This document shows positions 51,143-59,469 of a stretch of DNA of 64,000 nt, piece by piece (position 1 is the first letter of the stretch; each line of letters begins with the position of its first letter). The notes under the pieces are model-generated. The model made no database searches, had not been told where the DNA came from, and was given only the letters and a program-made list of their open reading frames with translations. The position numbers and the translations under genes are program-made. Origin of the DNA: Bradyrhizobium sp. C9 (GTDB taxonomy: Bacteria; Pseudomonadota; Alphaproteobacteria; Rhizobiales; Xanthobacteraceae); assembly GCF_002532045.1 (NCBI RefSeq), contig NZ_NWTG01000003.1, positions 1-64,000 of the forward strand, in the 5' to 3' direction.

Positions 51143-51657
51143 CAGCTCGGCTCGTCTCCCCGTTGGGCGGACGCGCCTCTGCGGTAGCGAAGCAACACCT
51201 CATCATCGGCTTCGATTTCCGTCGCGGCTTCAACATGAGCATTGGTGCTTCGCTCAACGTCACGCTCGATCTCTTGCCATTTGTGGGACGCCGCCGAACG
51301 TTTGGCCCAAAGCGTCCGCGCCTCAAGGACTGCAGTCTCGGCCTGATCTTGAGCCGAGCGCGCCTCGTCAAGAACCCGCTGGGCTGCCGCGATGTCCTCC
51401 GCGAGTCGACCGATGATAAGATGATGGCGGCGCTCGAGTTCGCTGACGGATATCGCGTTCTCCGATAACATCTGCCGATAGAGCTCGGCTTCGACCCTTG
51501 CGCGGTGGCTTTCGGCATTTGCAAGCTGCTCGCAAGCCTGTGCGACAGCTTCATCTGTGACGCGGCGCTTGGCTTCCATGTTGGACAGCTCACGAAGGGC
51601 ACTCCGCTCCCTCATGTCCTTCACCAGCCGCAATTTCGACGCATGAACACAGTTCAT
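51142..51657 (-). CDS. Y4yJ, SctO-like stalk protein
   Basis: 171 residues, nearly all helical and charged with heptad-like patterns, as expected of the SctO/FliJ-type coiled coil that links the ATPase to the gate. ATG 51657 overlaps the rhcN stop (ATGA); longer starts within rhcN (51678, 51702) are possible. Assigned mainly by its place between rhcN and rhcQ. Confidence 0.85.
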   Translation of the reverse strand: MNCVHASKLRLVKDMRERSALRELSNMEAKRRVTDEAVAQACEQLANAESHRARVEAELYRQMLSENAISVSELERRHHLIIGRLAEDIAAAQRVLDEARSAQDQAETAVLEARTLWAKRSAASHKWQEIERDVERSTNAHVEAATEIEADDEVLLRYRRGASAQRGDEPS

Positions 51658-53009
51658 GCGGTCAGACGCGACATCCATGCCACCGTCTCCCCAAAATTGC
51701 ATGCTTCGTCCTGGCCTTGACGCAGGAACGTGCGCAACTCCTCGATCGAGGCGATCGCCCGGTCGGTCAGCGGATCGGAGCCTTGCTTGTATTCGCCGAC
51801 CTTGATCAAGAACTCGGCTTCGGCGTGGCGCGAGAGCAGATCACGGAACAAGGAAGCGGCCTTGCGATGCTGAACAGACACGACGGCATCCATGACGCGG
51901 CTTCGGCTCGACAGCACATCGATTGCCGGAAAATGCTCTCGCGAGGCTAACGCGCGCGAGAGAATGATGTGCCCGTCAAGAATGCCGCGAGATTCTTCGG
52001 CGATTGGGTCGCCCGTGCCGTCACCTTCGACAAGCACGGTATAGAAGGCCGTGATGGAGCCATGCTCGCCCATGCCGGCCCGCTCCAACAGGCCCGGCAG
52101 CAGTGCAAAGACGGAGGGCGGAAATCCGCGCCGGGTCGGAGGCTCTCCCGCGGCAAGGCCTATTTCGCGCATCGCGCGGCTAAAGCGCGTCAAGGAATCC
52201 ATCATCAGAACGACACGCAGCCCCTGATCACGAAAATATTCGGCCAGCGCCGTCGCCATATGGGCGCACTGAGCCCGCTCCATGGCCGAACGGTCGGAGG
52301 TCTCAACAACGACGACCGAGCGGCGGAGCGCATCGCCAAGATGGCGCTCGATGAATTCACGCACCTCTCGGCCGCGTTCGCCGATCAACGCGACAATCGT
52401 GACGTCGGCGGCTGCACCCTTGACGATCTGCGACATCAGTGTCGACTTGCCACAACCGGCGTCTCCATAGATTCCGATCCGCTGGCCTTCTCCACATGTC
52501 AGGAGTCCATCCAGGACACGAACGCCGAGCGGAAAAGACTGTTCGATACCGCGTCGTTTCATGGGGTTAGGCGCCTTACCGCGCAGCGGGCGCACTTCGC
52601 CAGCCTTTATGGGGCCCTTACCATCGAGCGGACGACCGAAACTGTCGATCACGCGGCCGAGCAAATCGGGGCCGACCGGCACTTCCTGCATTCGCCCGGT
52701 CGTGACGACTTCCGCACGGTTGGACAAGCCGACCATGTCACCGATCGGCGTGAGTAACACCCCGTCCGGCAACAAACCGATCACCTCGGCCTCGAGCGAC
52801 CATCCGCTGCGGGGATCCTGCAAGAGGCATAGTTCCCCAACCCGGGCCTCCGGCAGGACGGCATGGAGCAGTGTACCGATCGCCCGCGTGATCCGACCGC
52901 GGACGGCACGCGTGTCGATATGCTTAGCGGAATATCTCAAGGATGAGAGTGCGGCGTGGACGGCCCCTTCTTCAGCGGCAGCATTGTGGGTCGGTCGTTG
53001 CGTGGTCAT
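51654..53009 (-). CDS. rhcN: RhcN, type III secretion ATPase (SctN)
   Basis: 451 residues of the FliI/YscN family that unfolds and feeds substrates to the gate. Walker A GDAGCGKST is at about 180-188, Walker B VVLMMDSLTRFSRA near 270, and GERGREVREF between them. The DCCD-type and substrate-loop region GSITAFYTVLVEGDG is present. Start and stop overlap the neighbours by four bases, indicating tight coupling. Confidence 0.96.
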   Translation of the reverse strand: MTTQRPTHNAAAEEGAVHAALSSLRYSAKHIDTRAVRGRITRAIGTLLHAVLPEARVGELCLLQDPRSGWSLEAEVIGLLPDGVLLTPIGDMVGLSNRAEVVTTGRMQEVPVGPDLLGRVIDSFGRPLDGKGPIKAGEVRPLRGKAPNPMKRRGIEQSFPLGVRVLDGLLTCGEGQRIGIYGDAGCGKSTLMSQIVKGAAADVTIVALIGERGREVREFIERHLGDALRRSVVVVETSDRSAMERAQCAHMATALAEYFRDQGLRVVLMMDSLTRFSRAMREIGLAAGEPPTRRGFPPSVFALLPGLLERAGMGEHGSITAFYTVLVEGDGTGDPIAEESRGILDGHIILSRALASREHFPAIDVLSSRSRVMDAVVSVQHRKAASLFRDLLSRHAEAEFLIKVGEYKQGSDPLTDRAIASIEELRTFLRQGQDEACNFGETVAWMSRLTA

Positions 53010-53629
53010 GGCTCACCTTCGTGCGAAGGCAAGCCAAACCCCAAACGAAGCGCGCGGAGCTGCGCGGCAAGTCCGAGGTCGACATTGCCAAACTCGCTCC
53101 ACAAAATGCATTGGTCCGCCGCGAGCGCCGGATCCGGCTCGATCCTGACCTTGGGCCGGCCACCCTGTCCATTGTAGGCTGCAAATTCACTAGCAAGCAG
53201 ATCGGCCTTTAAGGGCGATACGTGAAGGCAAACTTCCGTGTTCTTGTACTTTTGCTCGATCGCGTGACGAACACTGCGCACCAGCATCTCGCCCGGATCA
53301 AAGGCGCCAAGCAAATCGCGCACGATCTCAATGACCAGTTCGGGCAATTGCTGCTCCAGAACGGCCTTTCGCTGCGCGAGTTCACACGCAGCCTGCGCAA
53401 TAAGTCGTGTCATTTCCTCTGCGCCCGCCTTGACTCCCTCGGCATGGCCGCGCCCCCGTTCCCGCTGATAAGCTTTGCGTCCCCAGCTGCGAACGCGCTG
53501 CAGGTGCCGTTCGGCAGCGGCCCGTGCGTTTACGGCGTCATGCCAGATCTTGAGCTCGGCTGCCGGGATCAGGGGTCCAAGCGGGCAGATTTGCGGGGTC
53601 ACGGGCAATGCTGGGACGTCGACTGTCAT
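53006..53629 (-). CDS. nolV: NolV, SctL-type ATPase regulator
   Basis: 207 residues from ATG 53629 (MTVDVPALP), which overlaps the nolU stop (ATGA). Helical N-terminal half and a compact C-terminal domain resembling FliH/YscL; it should bind the ATPase N-terminus and hold it at the sorting platform. Conserved order nolU-nolV-rhcN. Confidence 0.92.
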   Translation of the reverse strand: MTVDVPALPVTPQICPLGPLIPAAELKIWHDAVNARAAAERHLQRVRSWGRKAYQRERGRGHAEGVKAGAEEMTRLIAQAACELAQRKAVLEQQLPELVIEIVRDLLGAFDPGEMLVRSVRHAIEQKYKNTEVCLHVSPLKADLLASEFAAYNGQGGRPKVRIEPDPALAADQCILWSEFGNVDLGLAAQLRALRLGFGLPSHEGEP

Positions 53630-54258
53630 ACCGTGGCAGCCTCCGCCCGAAAATGGGCCATAACCAAGGAGAGCAGCGAGCCTGCGGCACAACGGTGCTC
53701 AGCCGCCGGATTCTCCGCAGCAGTCCCAACGGGCAGGCGTAGAAGCACGCGGATACGGTCGAGCGCTGGAGCCTCGTCGAGCCAGGCGCCAAGACAGGCA
53801 TGTCCATCATGTTCAATCTGTCGCAACAGGTGCTCCGGATCGGCAATGGGCGTTGTTGCGACCGCACTGGATAAATGCCGGATGGCGAAAGCATGCGCTT
53901 CAGCACCGATCGTTTTGATCAAAATTGATAGATCGTGCTTTGAAACCAGCTTCAGGACGGAGCGTGCATGCCAGAGACCGCCGGCGAGCAGGGCAGCCCG
54001 CCGCGGATCATGCCCGAGCAAAGGATCCTCGTTCCAGCCAGCTCCGCTCAAATCGACTTCGTGGCCGACCAGCAGTGCGGCCAGTCTTGGCTGCAGCCTA
54101 AAACACTGCTGTAGTCGGAGCAACGTGGCAGGCGACAGCAGCGGATCAAAACAGGCAGCAAAACGGCTCGGATGAATCGAGGCAACAAGCTCGCGCAATC
54201 GATCGGAAGCCAGCGTGAACGAACGATTGGGTTCGGTGGGAGACGTTGATACCGACAT
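53626..54258 (-). CDS. nolU: NolU, SctK-like sorting platform protein
   Basis: 210 residues, helical, without signal peptide or membrane segment. Identified by order between rhcJ and nolV and by general likeness to NolU/YscK, which joins the sorting platform to the inner ring. Confidence 0.9.
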   Translation of the reverse strand: MSVSTSPTEPNRSFTLASDRLRELVASIHPSRFAACFDPLLSPATLLRLQQCFRLQPRLAALLVGHEVDLSGAGWNEDPLLGHDPRRAALLAGGLWHARSVLKLVSKHDLSILIKTIGAEAHAFAIRHLSSAVATTPIADPEHLLRQIEHDGHACLGAWLDEAPALDRIRVLLRLPVGTAAENPAAEHRCAAGSLLSLVMAHFRAEAATV

Positions 54259-54269
54259 GAGTGTCCTGG

Positions 54270-55145
54270 CTATGTCGCATCAGACATGATCTTTTTATCA
54301 GCAGCCTGAACGGCGGGCACATTCGAACGCCTGCTGAACATGATCAGGTTGCGCGATGATTGCCCGAACTGACGAAGACGCGCACCGAGCAACACATAAG
54401 ATGCAATGGCAAATACGGCGCCAGCGCCTCCAATCCCAAGCGCAAGCCATGGCGTTGAAGACGATTTTGCGCTTTGAGCTGAAGCGGCTGCCGGCGACGC
54501 TGACTGCTCAAGCGGAGTTCGCTCAACCGGCACGAAGACCACAGCCACCTTGTCGTAGGACAGCCCTTCTATGCTGTTGGCTACGAGCATCTTGATCTGA
54601 GGCAACAGCGCCGAGAGCTTTGCGTTGGAGCCATGTCGGATGAAAACCGACGCTGAGGACGGGGTCGCATCTTGCCGCAACAGATCGTTTTTAGGAAGGA
54701 CCACGTGGACCCGGGCGGAAAGGACGCCATCTATATCGCTGATGGTGCGCGACAATTCTTCGCTGAGGGCATAAACGTAACGGGCCCGCTCCTCGATCGG
54801 CGAGGCAACGAGGCCCGACCCCTTGAACACCTCGCCAAGATTCTTGAAAGATTGGCGCGGCAGCCCCTCAACATTCAGCAAGTCAATCGAATAGGCGAGC
54901 TGCCTTTCCTCGACCTGGATCGTGCTGGTCCCATCCTTGGCGACAACACGAACTGCATCGACCCCCTTGCCAAGGAGAAGCGCAAGCATCTCATTGGCTT
55001 CACGCTCCTGAATCTTACTGTAGAGATCAGCTTTGCAGCCGATCAACGGAACAAGAAGGGGTAGAGCAAGGCAAACGCGAAGCCGTCGCCACGATTGACG
55101 GCCACCGCTGCCCGCACTGCACATCACACCAGGCATCAGCTTCAT
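54270..55145 (-). CDS. rhcJ: RhcJ, inner-membrane ring lipoprotein (SctJ)
   Basis: 291 residues of the YscJ/PrgK family. A lipoprotein signal ends in LVPLIGC at about residues 31-37. The ring-building domain includes KADLYSKIQEREANEMLALL and GVLSARVHVVLPKNDLL, and a C-terminal membrane helix covers about 235-255. The start is adjacent to the nolB stop. It appears complete. Confidence 0.95.
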   Translation of the reverse strand: MKLMPGVMCSAGSGGRQSWRRLRVCLALPLLVPLIGCKADLYSKIQEREANEMLALLLGKGVDAVRVVAKDGTSTIQVEERQLAYSIDLLNVEGLPRQSFKNLGEVFKGSGLVASPIEERARYVYALSEELSRTISDIDGVLSARVHVVLPKNDLLRQDATPSSASVFIRHGSNAKLSALLPQIKMLVANSIEGLSYDKVAVVFVPVERTPLEQSASPAAASAQSAKSSSTPWLALGIGGAGAVFAIASYVLLGARLRQFGQSSRNLIMFSRRSNVPAVQAADKKIMSDAT

Positions 55146-55664
55146 TCAGCCCGCCGATAGCAGCTTATTCAGCGACGAACTCACGGCGCCGGTGCTCTTA
55201 GAGACAAGTGATACCTGAACGACGTCCCGGTAGACATCCCGCAGATTCACTATCATCGAATCGAAATCTGTCGCTACCGGTTTAACAGTCGCATGTGCAC
55301 CGATGTCGAGCGGCTGCAATAGCGGCTGCGCGGCAGGTCCAGGCTGGATGACGCTCGGCGCAGACGACACACCGCCGACGGCCGGAGCACCGACATGGCT
55401 GTGGTACATGGTAGAAAGCGCTTGAAGGATGCGATCGCCCGGCGGATTCGCCAGCGTGTTCGCGCGCTGCACTTCCGATATGGGCGGAACGACTGCGGCG
55501 CTATCTGCGACCGATGAGACGCCCCCCTGATTGGAGGCCGCTTGCGCAAGAGACTGCTCAAAGTGCGCCTGCTCGCCGGGAGCTGCCGGCGAGCAGGCGC
55601 CGGCAAGACAGTCGGCTGAATTGGGCGAGATCGGCGTTGCGCCTAACATCATATAGGGAGTCAT
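55146..55664 (-). CDS. nolB: NolB, SctI-like inner rod/needle adaptor
   Basis: 172 residues, Ala/Pro/Ser-rich, with a short conserved C-terminal helix region (SMIVNLRDVYRDVVQVSLVS) as in SctI inner-rod proteins. First gene of the operon running down to rhcU, with a tts box 52 bp upstream. Confidence 0.9.
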   Translation of the reverse strand: MTPYMMLGATPISPNSADCLAGACSPAAPGEQAHFEQSLAQAASNQGGVSSVADSAAVVPPISEVQRANTLANPPGDRILQALSTMYHSHVGAPAVGGVSSAPSVIQPGPAAQPLLQPLDIGAHATVKPVATDFDSMIVNLRDVYRDVVQVSLVSKSTGAVSSSLNKLLSAG

Positions 55665-55715
55665 TGCGCTCGTTGATGAAACCAGGCGTTGTCTGACACT
55701 GAACGGATCAAGATC

Positions 55716-55744
55716 GTAGAGCGGTGAGCTGACGAAAACCTGAC
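55716..55744 (-). promoter_or_regulatory. tts box for nolB-rhcU, perhaps shared with rhcC1
   Basis: The minus strand reads GTCAGGTTTTCGTCAGCTCA, matching the consensus except AA to TC. It faces nolB. No separate plus-strand box is seen for the divergent rhcC1. Confidence 0.82.
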
Positions 55745-55835
55745 GAGGATGCGCCGCCTTGCGTCATCTAAAGATCACGTTTGGCGTCCAGGCTGGACCG
55801 AAATTCCAAGTTTAATCCTTAGAAGGCCTTCAGGA

Positions 55836-56531
55836 ATGTTTGTCCGGTCCACGATGGTATTGAAGAGAAATCTTTACGCCGGAGGTTTCATCTGTCTTGG
55901 AATGGTCAGCGCGCTTGGCGCCCCCCTCTCGCTGCCGTCGGCCCCTTATAGCTACACGGTTCTGGATCAGGACCTTTCTGCCGCGCTGCAGGAGTTTGGC
56001 AACAATCTCAATATCAGGGTCAATGTCAGCACTGAAGTGAAGGGCCGGATTCGCGGACGAATGCCGGACCTGCCACCGCGCGAGTTCCTCGAGCGTTTGA
56101 CCAACCTTTACAATCTTCAATGGTATTACGACGGCCTAGTGCTTTACATATCCGCGGCCCACGAGGCGCAAAGCCGACTGGTGGTGTTGAACCCGATCAG
56201 CTTCGATGCGTTCAAGACTGCGCTCGATGCGCTCAACATCTCTGATGAACGCTATATCGTGAAACCGGCCCCGGGCGATGGCCTCGTCCTGGCTTCGGGC
56301 CCGCCACGCTTCATCGCGCTGGTGGACCAGACGTTGAAGGGCCTTGTGGCGGAGGCGCAGGCGCGGCGCAATCCTGCCGCCGCCGAAAGGCCGCCGCGGG
56401 ATTCGGTTTTGATGTTGTTTCGCGGCTCCTCGAGCGTGGTTATTCGGGACGGACACCCGGAAGGGCATTATTCGCCCGACGCGCCGCACCAGGACGGCAC
56501 TGTGCGCGAAGCTGGCACGGGCCAGAGATGA
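55836..56531 (+). CDS. rhcC1: RhcC1, N-terminal part of the split type III secretin
   Basis: 231 residues from ATG 55836 (MFVRST), with an upstream in-frame ATG at 55749 and another at 55854. A signal peptide is followed by the secretin N0 domain (YTVLDQDLSAALQEFGNNLN then RVNVSTEVKGRI) and an N1-like part (VVLNPISFDAFKTALDALN). Works with RhcC2, encoded 9 kb away. Divergent from nolB. A broken second copy lies at 58.5-58.9 kb. Confidence 0.92.
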   Translation: MFVRSTMVLKRNLYAGGFICLGMVSALGAPLSLPSAPYSYTVLDQDLSAALQEFGNNLNIRVNVSTEVKGRIRGRMPDLPPREFLERLTNLYNLQWYYDGLVLYISAAHEAQSRLVVLNPISFDAFKTALDALNISDERYIVKPAPGDGLVLASGPPRFIALVDQTLKGLVAEAQARRNPAAAERPPRDSVLMLFRGSSSVVIRDGHPEGHYSPDAPHQDGTVREAGTGQR

Positions 56532-57185
56532 CCAACCGATGCGAGACATCTTCAGCCGAAGTAGATCCGATCTGCATTGGCTCAAATCCGTCCGATCGTC
56601 AGCTTTTCGAAAGCTAATGCGCCCAGCATGAACGTGCGGATGTCTGGACGGCGGCGCCTGCTACCGACCGCAACGGACGTGGGCAACCAACCACCTAGGC
56701 GCGAGCGGAAGTTGGTAAGCGCCAGTTTTGACGGCAGCTCGAGGGCTTAAGGGTCAACGCGAGCCTCCGAACCAACTGCGTCGGAGCGCTGGACCGATTG
56801 CATTGAAATCCATCCTGTCACTCCTTTCCCATAATGGAGCGGATCGAACGATACGAAGGCTCATGCCCTGCGGCTGAATACGAGCCGAGAGCCCGACTCA
56901 CCGGAACCGTCTACGGGACGCGGCCGGCTTTGAGCAGCGGCTCAGTGGCGCAAGCTAGGTCGTGTGGACTCTTGGTATTCCGTTGAGCCGCCAATGCCTG
57001 ACCAATTCTCTGAAAGGACGCATAACTAATGATTGTGTACATTCATCTTGGCGGGAGGCCAAGATGGCCAAGATAGTCGACGCCGGCCAGAAAGGACGTC
57101 GCCAAGTGCTCCTGCCGTCGGCGACGTCGCGAAGGTCTGCTGGCGGCGCGAGTAAGCCCGCTCCGTGGGCTGGGCTATGGAATGC
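56532..57185. other. Region between rhcC1 and the small effector
   Basis: Holds the orphan tts box at 56598 and, on the minus strand near 56750-56810, a short effector-like start (GGAAAGGAGTGACAGG then MDFNAIGP, stop after 19 codons), probably a relic. Confidence 0.5.
56598..56626 (+). promoter_or_regulatory. Orphan tts box
   Basis: Reads GTCAGCTTTTCGAAAGCTAA, a perfect core match on the plus strand. No intact plus-strand gene follows within 1.5 kb. Confidence 0.82.
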
Positions 57186-57935
57186 TTACCCAGTGGGCGC
57201 GTCGCCGTGCGATTGTCCAGGCCAAGGGCCCGCGTCCATCGACGGTTTGATACGAACGAACCCCTCTTGTCGAAATTCGGCTGTGTGGGGCATACCCAGC
57301 ATGGTGAAAGTTGTGGTCCGGGAGGTCTTGCTAGGCAAGAGGCCGGCCCTCCTTAGTATGTTGATCTGGGCATCCGAGGCCGTATGGGGAACGAAGACCC
57401 AGTGGTCGGCTATGAGACGCTCGTTCTCGGGAATGAAATTTGTGAGCTCCAACAGCGCAGCCCCGGCGGACGAGGACGGCCCGGCTTGCGAAGGTCCGGC
57501 CTGAGACGGTCCAGCTTGCGATGGTCCAGCATACGATGGCCCGGCTTCCACATTCTGCCAAATCAGATCAGGATCAAACTCTGGGAGTTCCGCGATGGCT
57601 TGAGCAATCGGCTGCTGCGAGCCGGGCTGCGGAGAGCTTTCTCTGGCGGCCACCAATGGCCCGGGGGAGGGCGCAGCCGGCGCATATAGATCATCGTCCC
57701 GATCCAACGGTGATGAATAGGGATGCCCCGACTCCAAATATTGCGAATAGGGATGCCGGGCGTCCAGATATGGCGAGTAGGCTTTGCCCTGCTGCACGGG
57801 AGATCCCGCAGCAGGTGGCAGAGCACTATCTTCAACCTCGCGCAGCTGGTGCTCAAAGCCCGCAGGACCCGCAGGCGCTGATGGTGAATCGGGTTGCGGG
57901 CTTGTGCTCGTTGGACTGATTGAGTTGAAATTCAT
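57186..57935 (-). CDS. Small candidate type III effector with AGPS repeats
   Basis: 249 residues from ATG 57935 (MNFNSISPTS); a longer frame to 57992 is less likely. FEHQL motif near residue 27, three YSPYLDARHP-like repeats at about 53-80, then four or five AGPSQ/Y pentapeptides near 130-155. One GLLP/YTA-like module closes the protein (about 180-235: HTASDAQINILRRAGLLPS, FTMLGMPHTAEF). A tts box lies 195 bp upstream. A decayed copy sits at 62.4-63.15 kb. Function unknown. Confidence 0.75.
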   Translation of the reverse strand: MNFNSISPTSTSPQPDSPSAPAGPAGFEHQLREVEDSALPPAAGSPVQQGKAYSPYLDARHPYSQYLESGHPYSSPLDRDDDLYAPAAPSPGPLVAARESSPQPGSQQPIAQAIAELPEFDPDLIWQNVEAGPSYAGPSQAGPSQAGPSQAGPSSSAGAALLELTNFIPENERLIADHWVFVPHTASDAQINILRRAGLLPSKTSRTTTFTMLGMPHTAEFRQEGFVRIKPSMDAGPWPGQSHGDAPTG

Positions 57936-58129
57936 CCTGTTCCGCCTTTGAAAGTTTGGCTCGAGCCATAGTTCGACGAAGGCCATTTGCATTGCGACCT
58001 CCAGAGAACCGTTTCGAAGGCTCGTGTGGAGTGCAGCCTCCGAGCTGCCGGCAGAGCATCGGGTGCTCGACGTGCATCTCCATTAAGATGGATAGGCGGT
58101 ATCGCCCTCTAGACATCCGCTCTCTCATG
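57936..58129. other. Leader region of the small effector
   Basis: About 195 bp between promoter and start. No gene seen. Confidence 0.4.
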
Positions 58130-58158
58130 CTAAGAGAGTTAGCTTTCGAGAAGCTGAC
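58130..58158 (-). promoter_or_regulatory. tts box for the 57935 effector
   Basis: The minus strand reads GTCAGCTTCTCGAAAGCTAA, a perfect core match pointing toward 57935. Confidence 0.88.
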
Positions 58159-58479
58159 GAGCGTCAAAAGGATTCGCAATGAGCCAATGGAGAAGGCATT
58201 GACCTCCGCCGAAAGCTGCTGCGCATTTTCAATTCATCTCTGCTTGGCGCAGGCTCGCGCACGATGCTGTCCTGACGCGGCCCGTCGGAAGAATAGGGAG
58301 CTGCCGGCCGTCCGTCGCGACCGATCTTGGTTGAGGATCCACGAAATAGCTTCAGGACCGACTCCCGCGAACTGCTTTTAGACGGCCGCGTGCGGCCGCG
58401 TCTGCGCCTCCGCTACAGGCCGTTTAGCGTCTGGTCCAAGAGCGCGATGAACGTGGTGGACCAGAAACCAGGACGAGGC
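58159..58479. other. Region between tts box and rhcC1 relic
   Basis: No gene recognised. Confidence 0.4.
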
Positions 58480-58900
58480 CATCTCGGGGTGACGTTCTCA
58501 CAAGATGTCGGAGATGTTGAGTGCATCGAGGGCCGCCTTGAATGCATCGAAGCTGATCGGTTTCAACACAAGCAGACGACTTTGCGCCTCATTTGATACA
58601 CGCAGCACGAGCTCATCGTAGTAGCATTGAAGATTGTAGAGTTTGGTCAAACGTTCGAGGAACTCGCGCGGTGGCAGATCTGGATGCGCCCACTAATCTG
58701 CCCCTTCACCTCGGCGCTGACGTTTACTGGAATATTGAGGTTGTCGCCGAATTCCAGCAGTGCGGCCGACAGGTCCTGATCAAACCGTGTAGCTATAAGG
58801 TGCCGAAGGCAGCGAGAGCGAGAGCAGAGTCCCAAACGCCGTGAGTGCCCCGGTGCAAAGGAAAACTCCTGCGCCCGCAACTCGGTTTGGATGGTTCGGA
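58480..58900 (-). pseudogene. rhcC1: Broken second copy of rhcC1
   Basis: The minus strand repeats rhcC1: PSAPYSYTV, then after a shift DQDLSAALLEFGDNLNIPVN, VSAEVKGQISGRI, and after further shifts LPPREFLERLTKLYNLQ and ISFDAFKAALDALNIS. At least two frameshifts separate these pieces. It differs from the intact gene at many positions, so the duplication or import is not recent. Confidence 0.8.
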
Positions 58901-59189
58901 CCGAGTGATACCAGCCAGTTTTTCCCAAAGCCGCCATCAGCATCGGCGCGCTAAAGATCGCCTTTGGTGCGTCCAAGGACGCGACACTTACTTGGTACGC
59001 CCATTGGTGATGGAGCTTGATCGATAAAGCGAGCTCCCGTCATAGATATGTCGCCAGGCGAGACAATCGCGCATTGGCCCATCGTCGAGTCGCATTGGCT
59101 CGTCGCGGGTAAACCGTTATGCCTTTCGCTGTCACCGCTCTTCAGTACAGACGAAGCAGAACCGCACAATTGAACCATCCTGAGAACTC
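58901..59189. other. Intergenic
   Basis: No gene seen. Confidence 0.4.
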
Positions 59190-59218
59190 GTCAGCTTCTA
59201 GAAAGCTAACCATCCTAA
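59190..59218 (+). promoter_or_regulatory. tts box for the 59470 effector
   Basis: Reads GTCAGCTTCTAGAAAGCTAA, matching the core except TCG to TAG, about 250 bp before the start. Confidence 0.82.
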
Positions 59219-59469
59219 AATGAGAACCGGAACCTCGAGGGCGAGGCGGCCTAGCGAGCGCAAATGGAATGGACGTGGCAGCGCGCGGTTCGTGTGGTCG
59301 GGCGGGCTCGATTAACCGGAGGATCGCGGCTTGCAGCTGCGCCAATTTCTTGTTTGTTGCTGTTTCGAGTGGACAACGAGCTTTGCTGCTGAAACTTCTC
59401 TCACCTTGAGCCGTGCACACGTCCGAGTGGCGGATTTGCGCACAATCGACATTCTCAAGGACGATTAGA

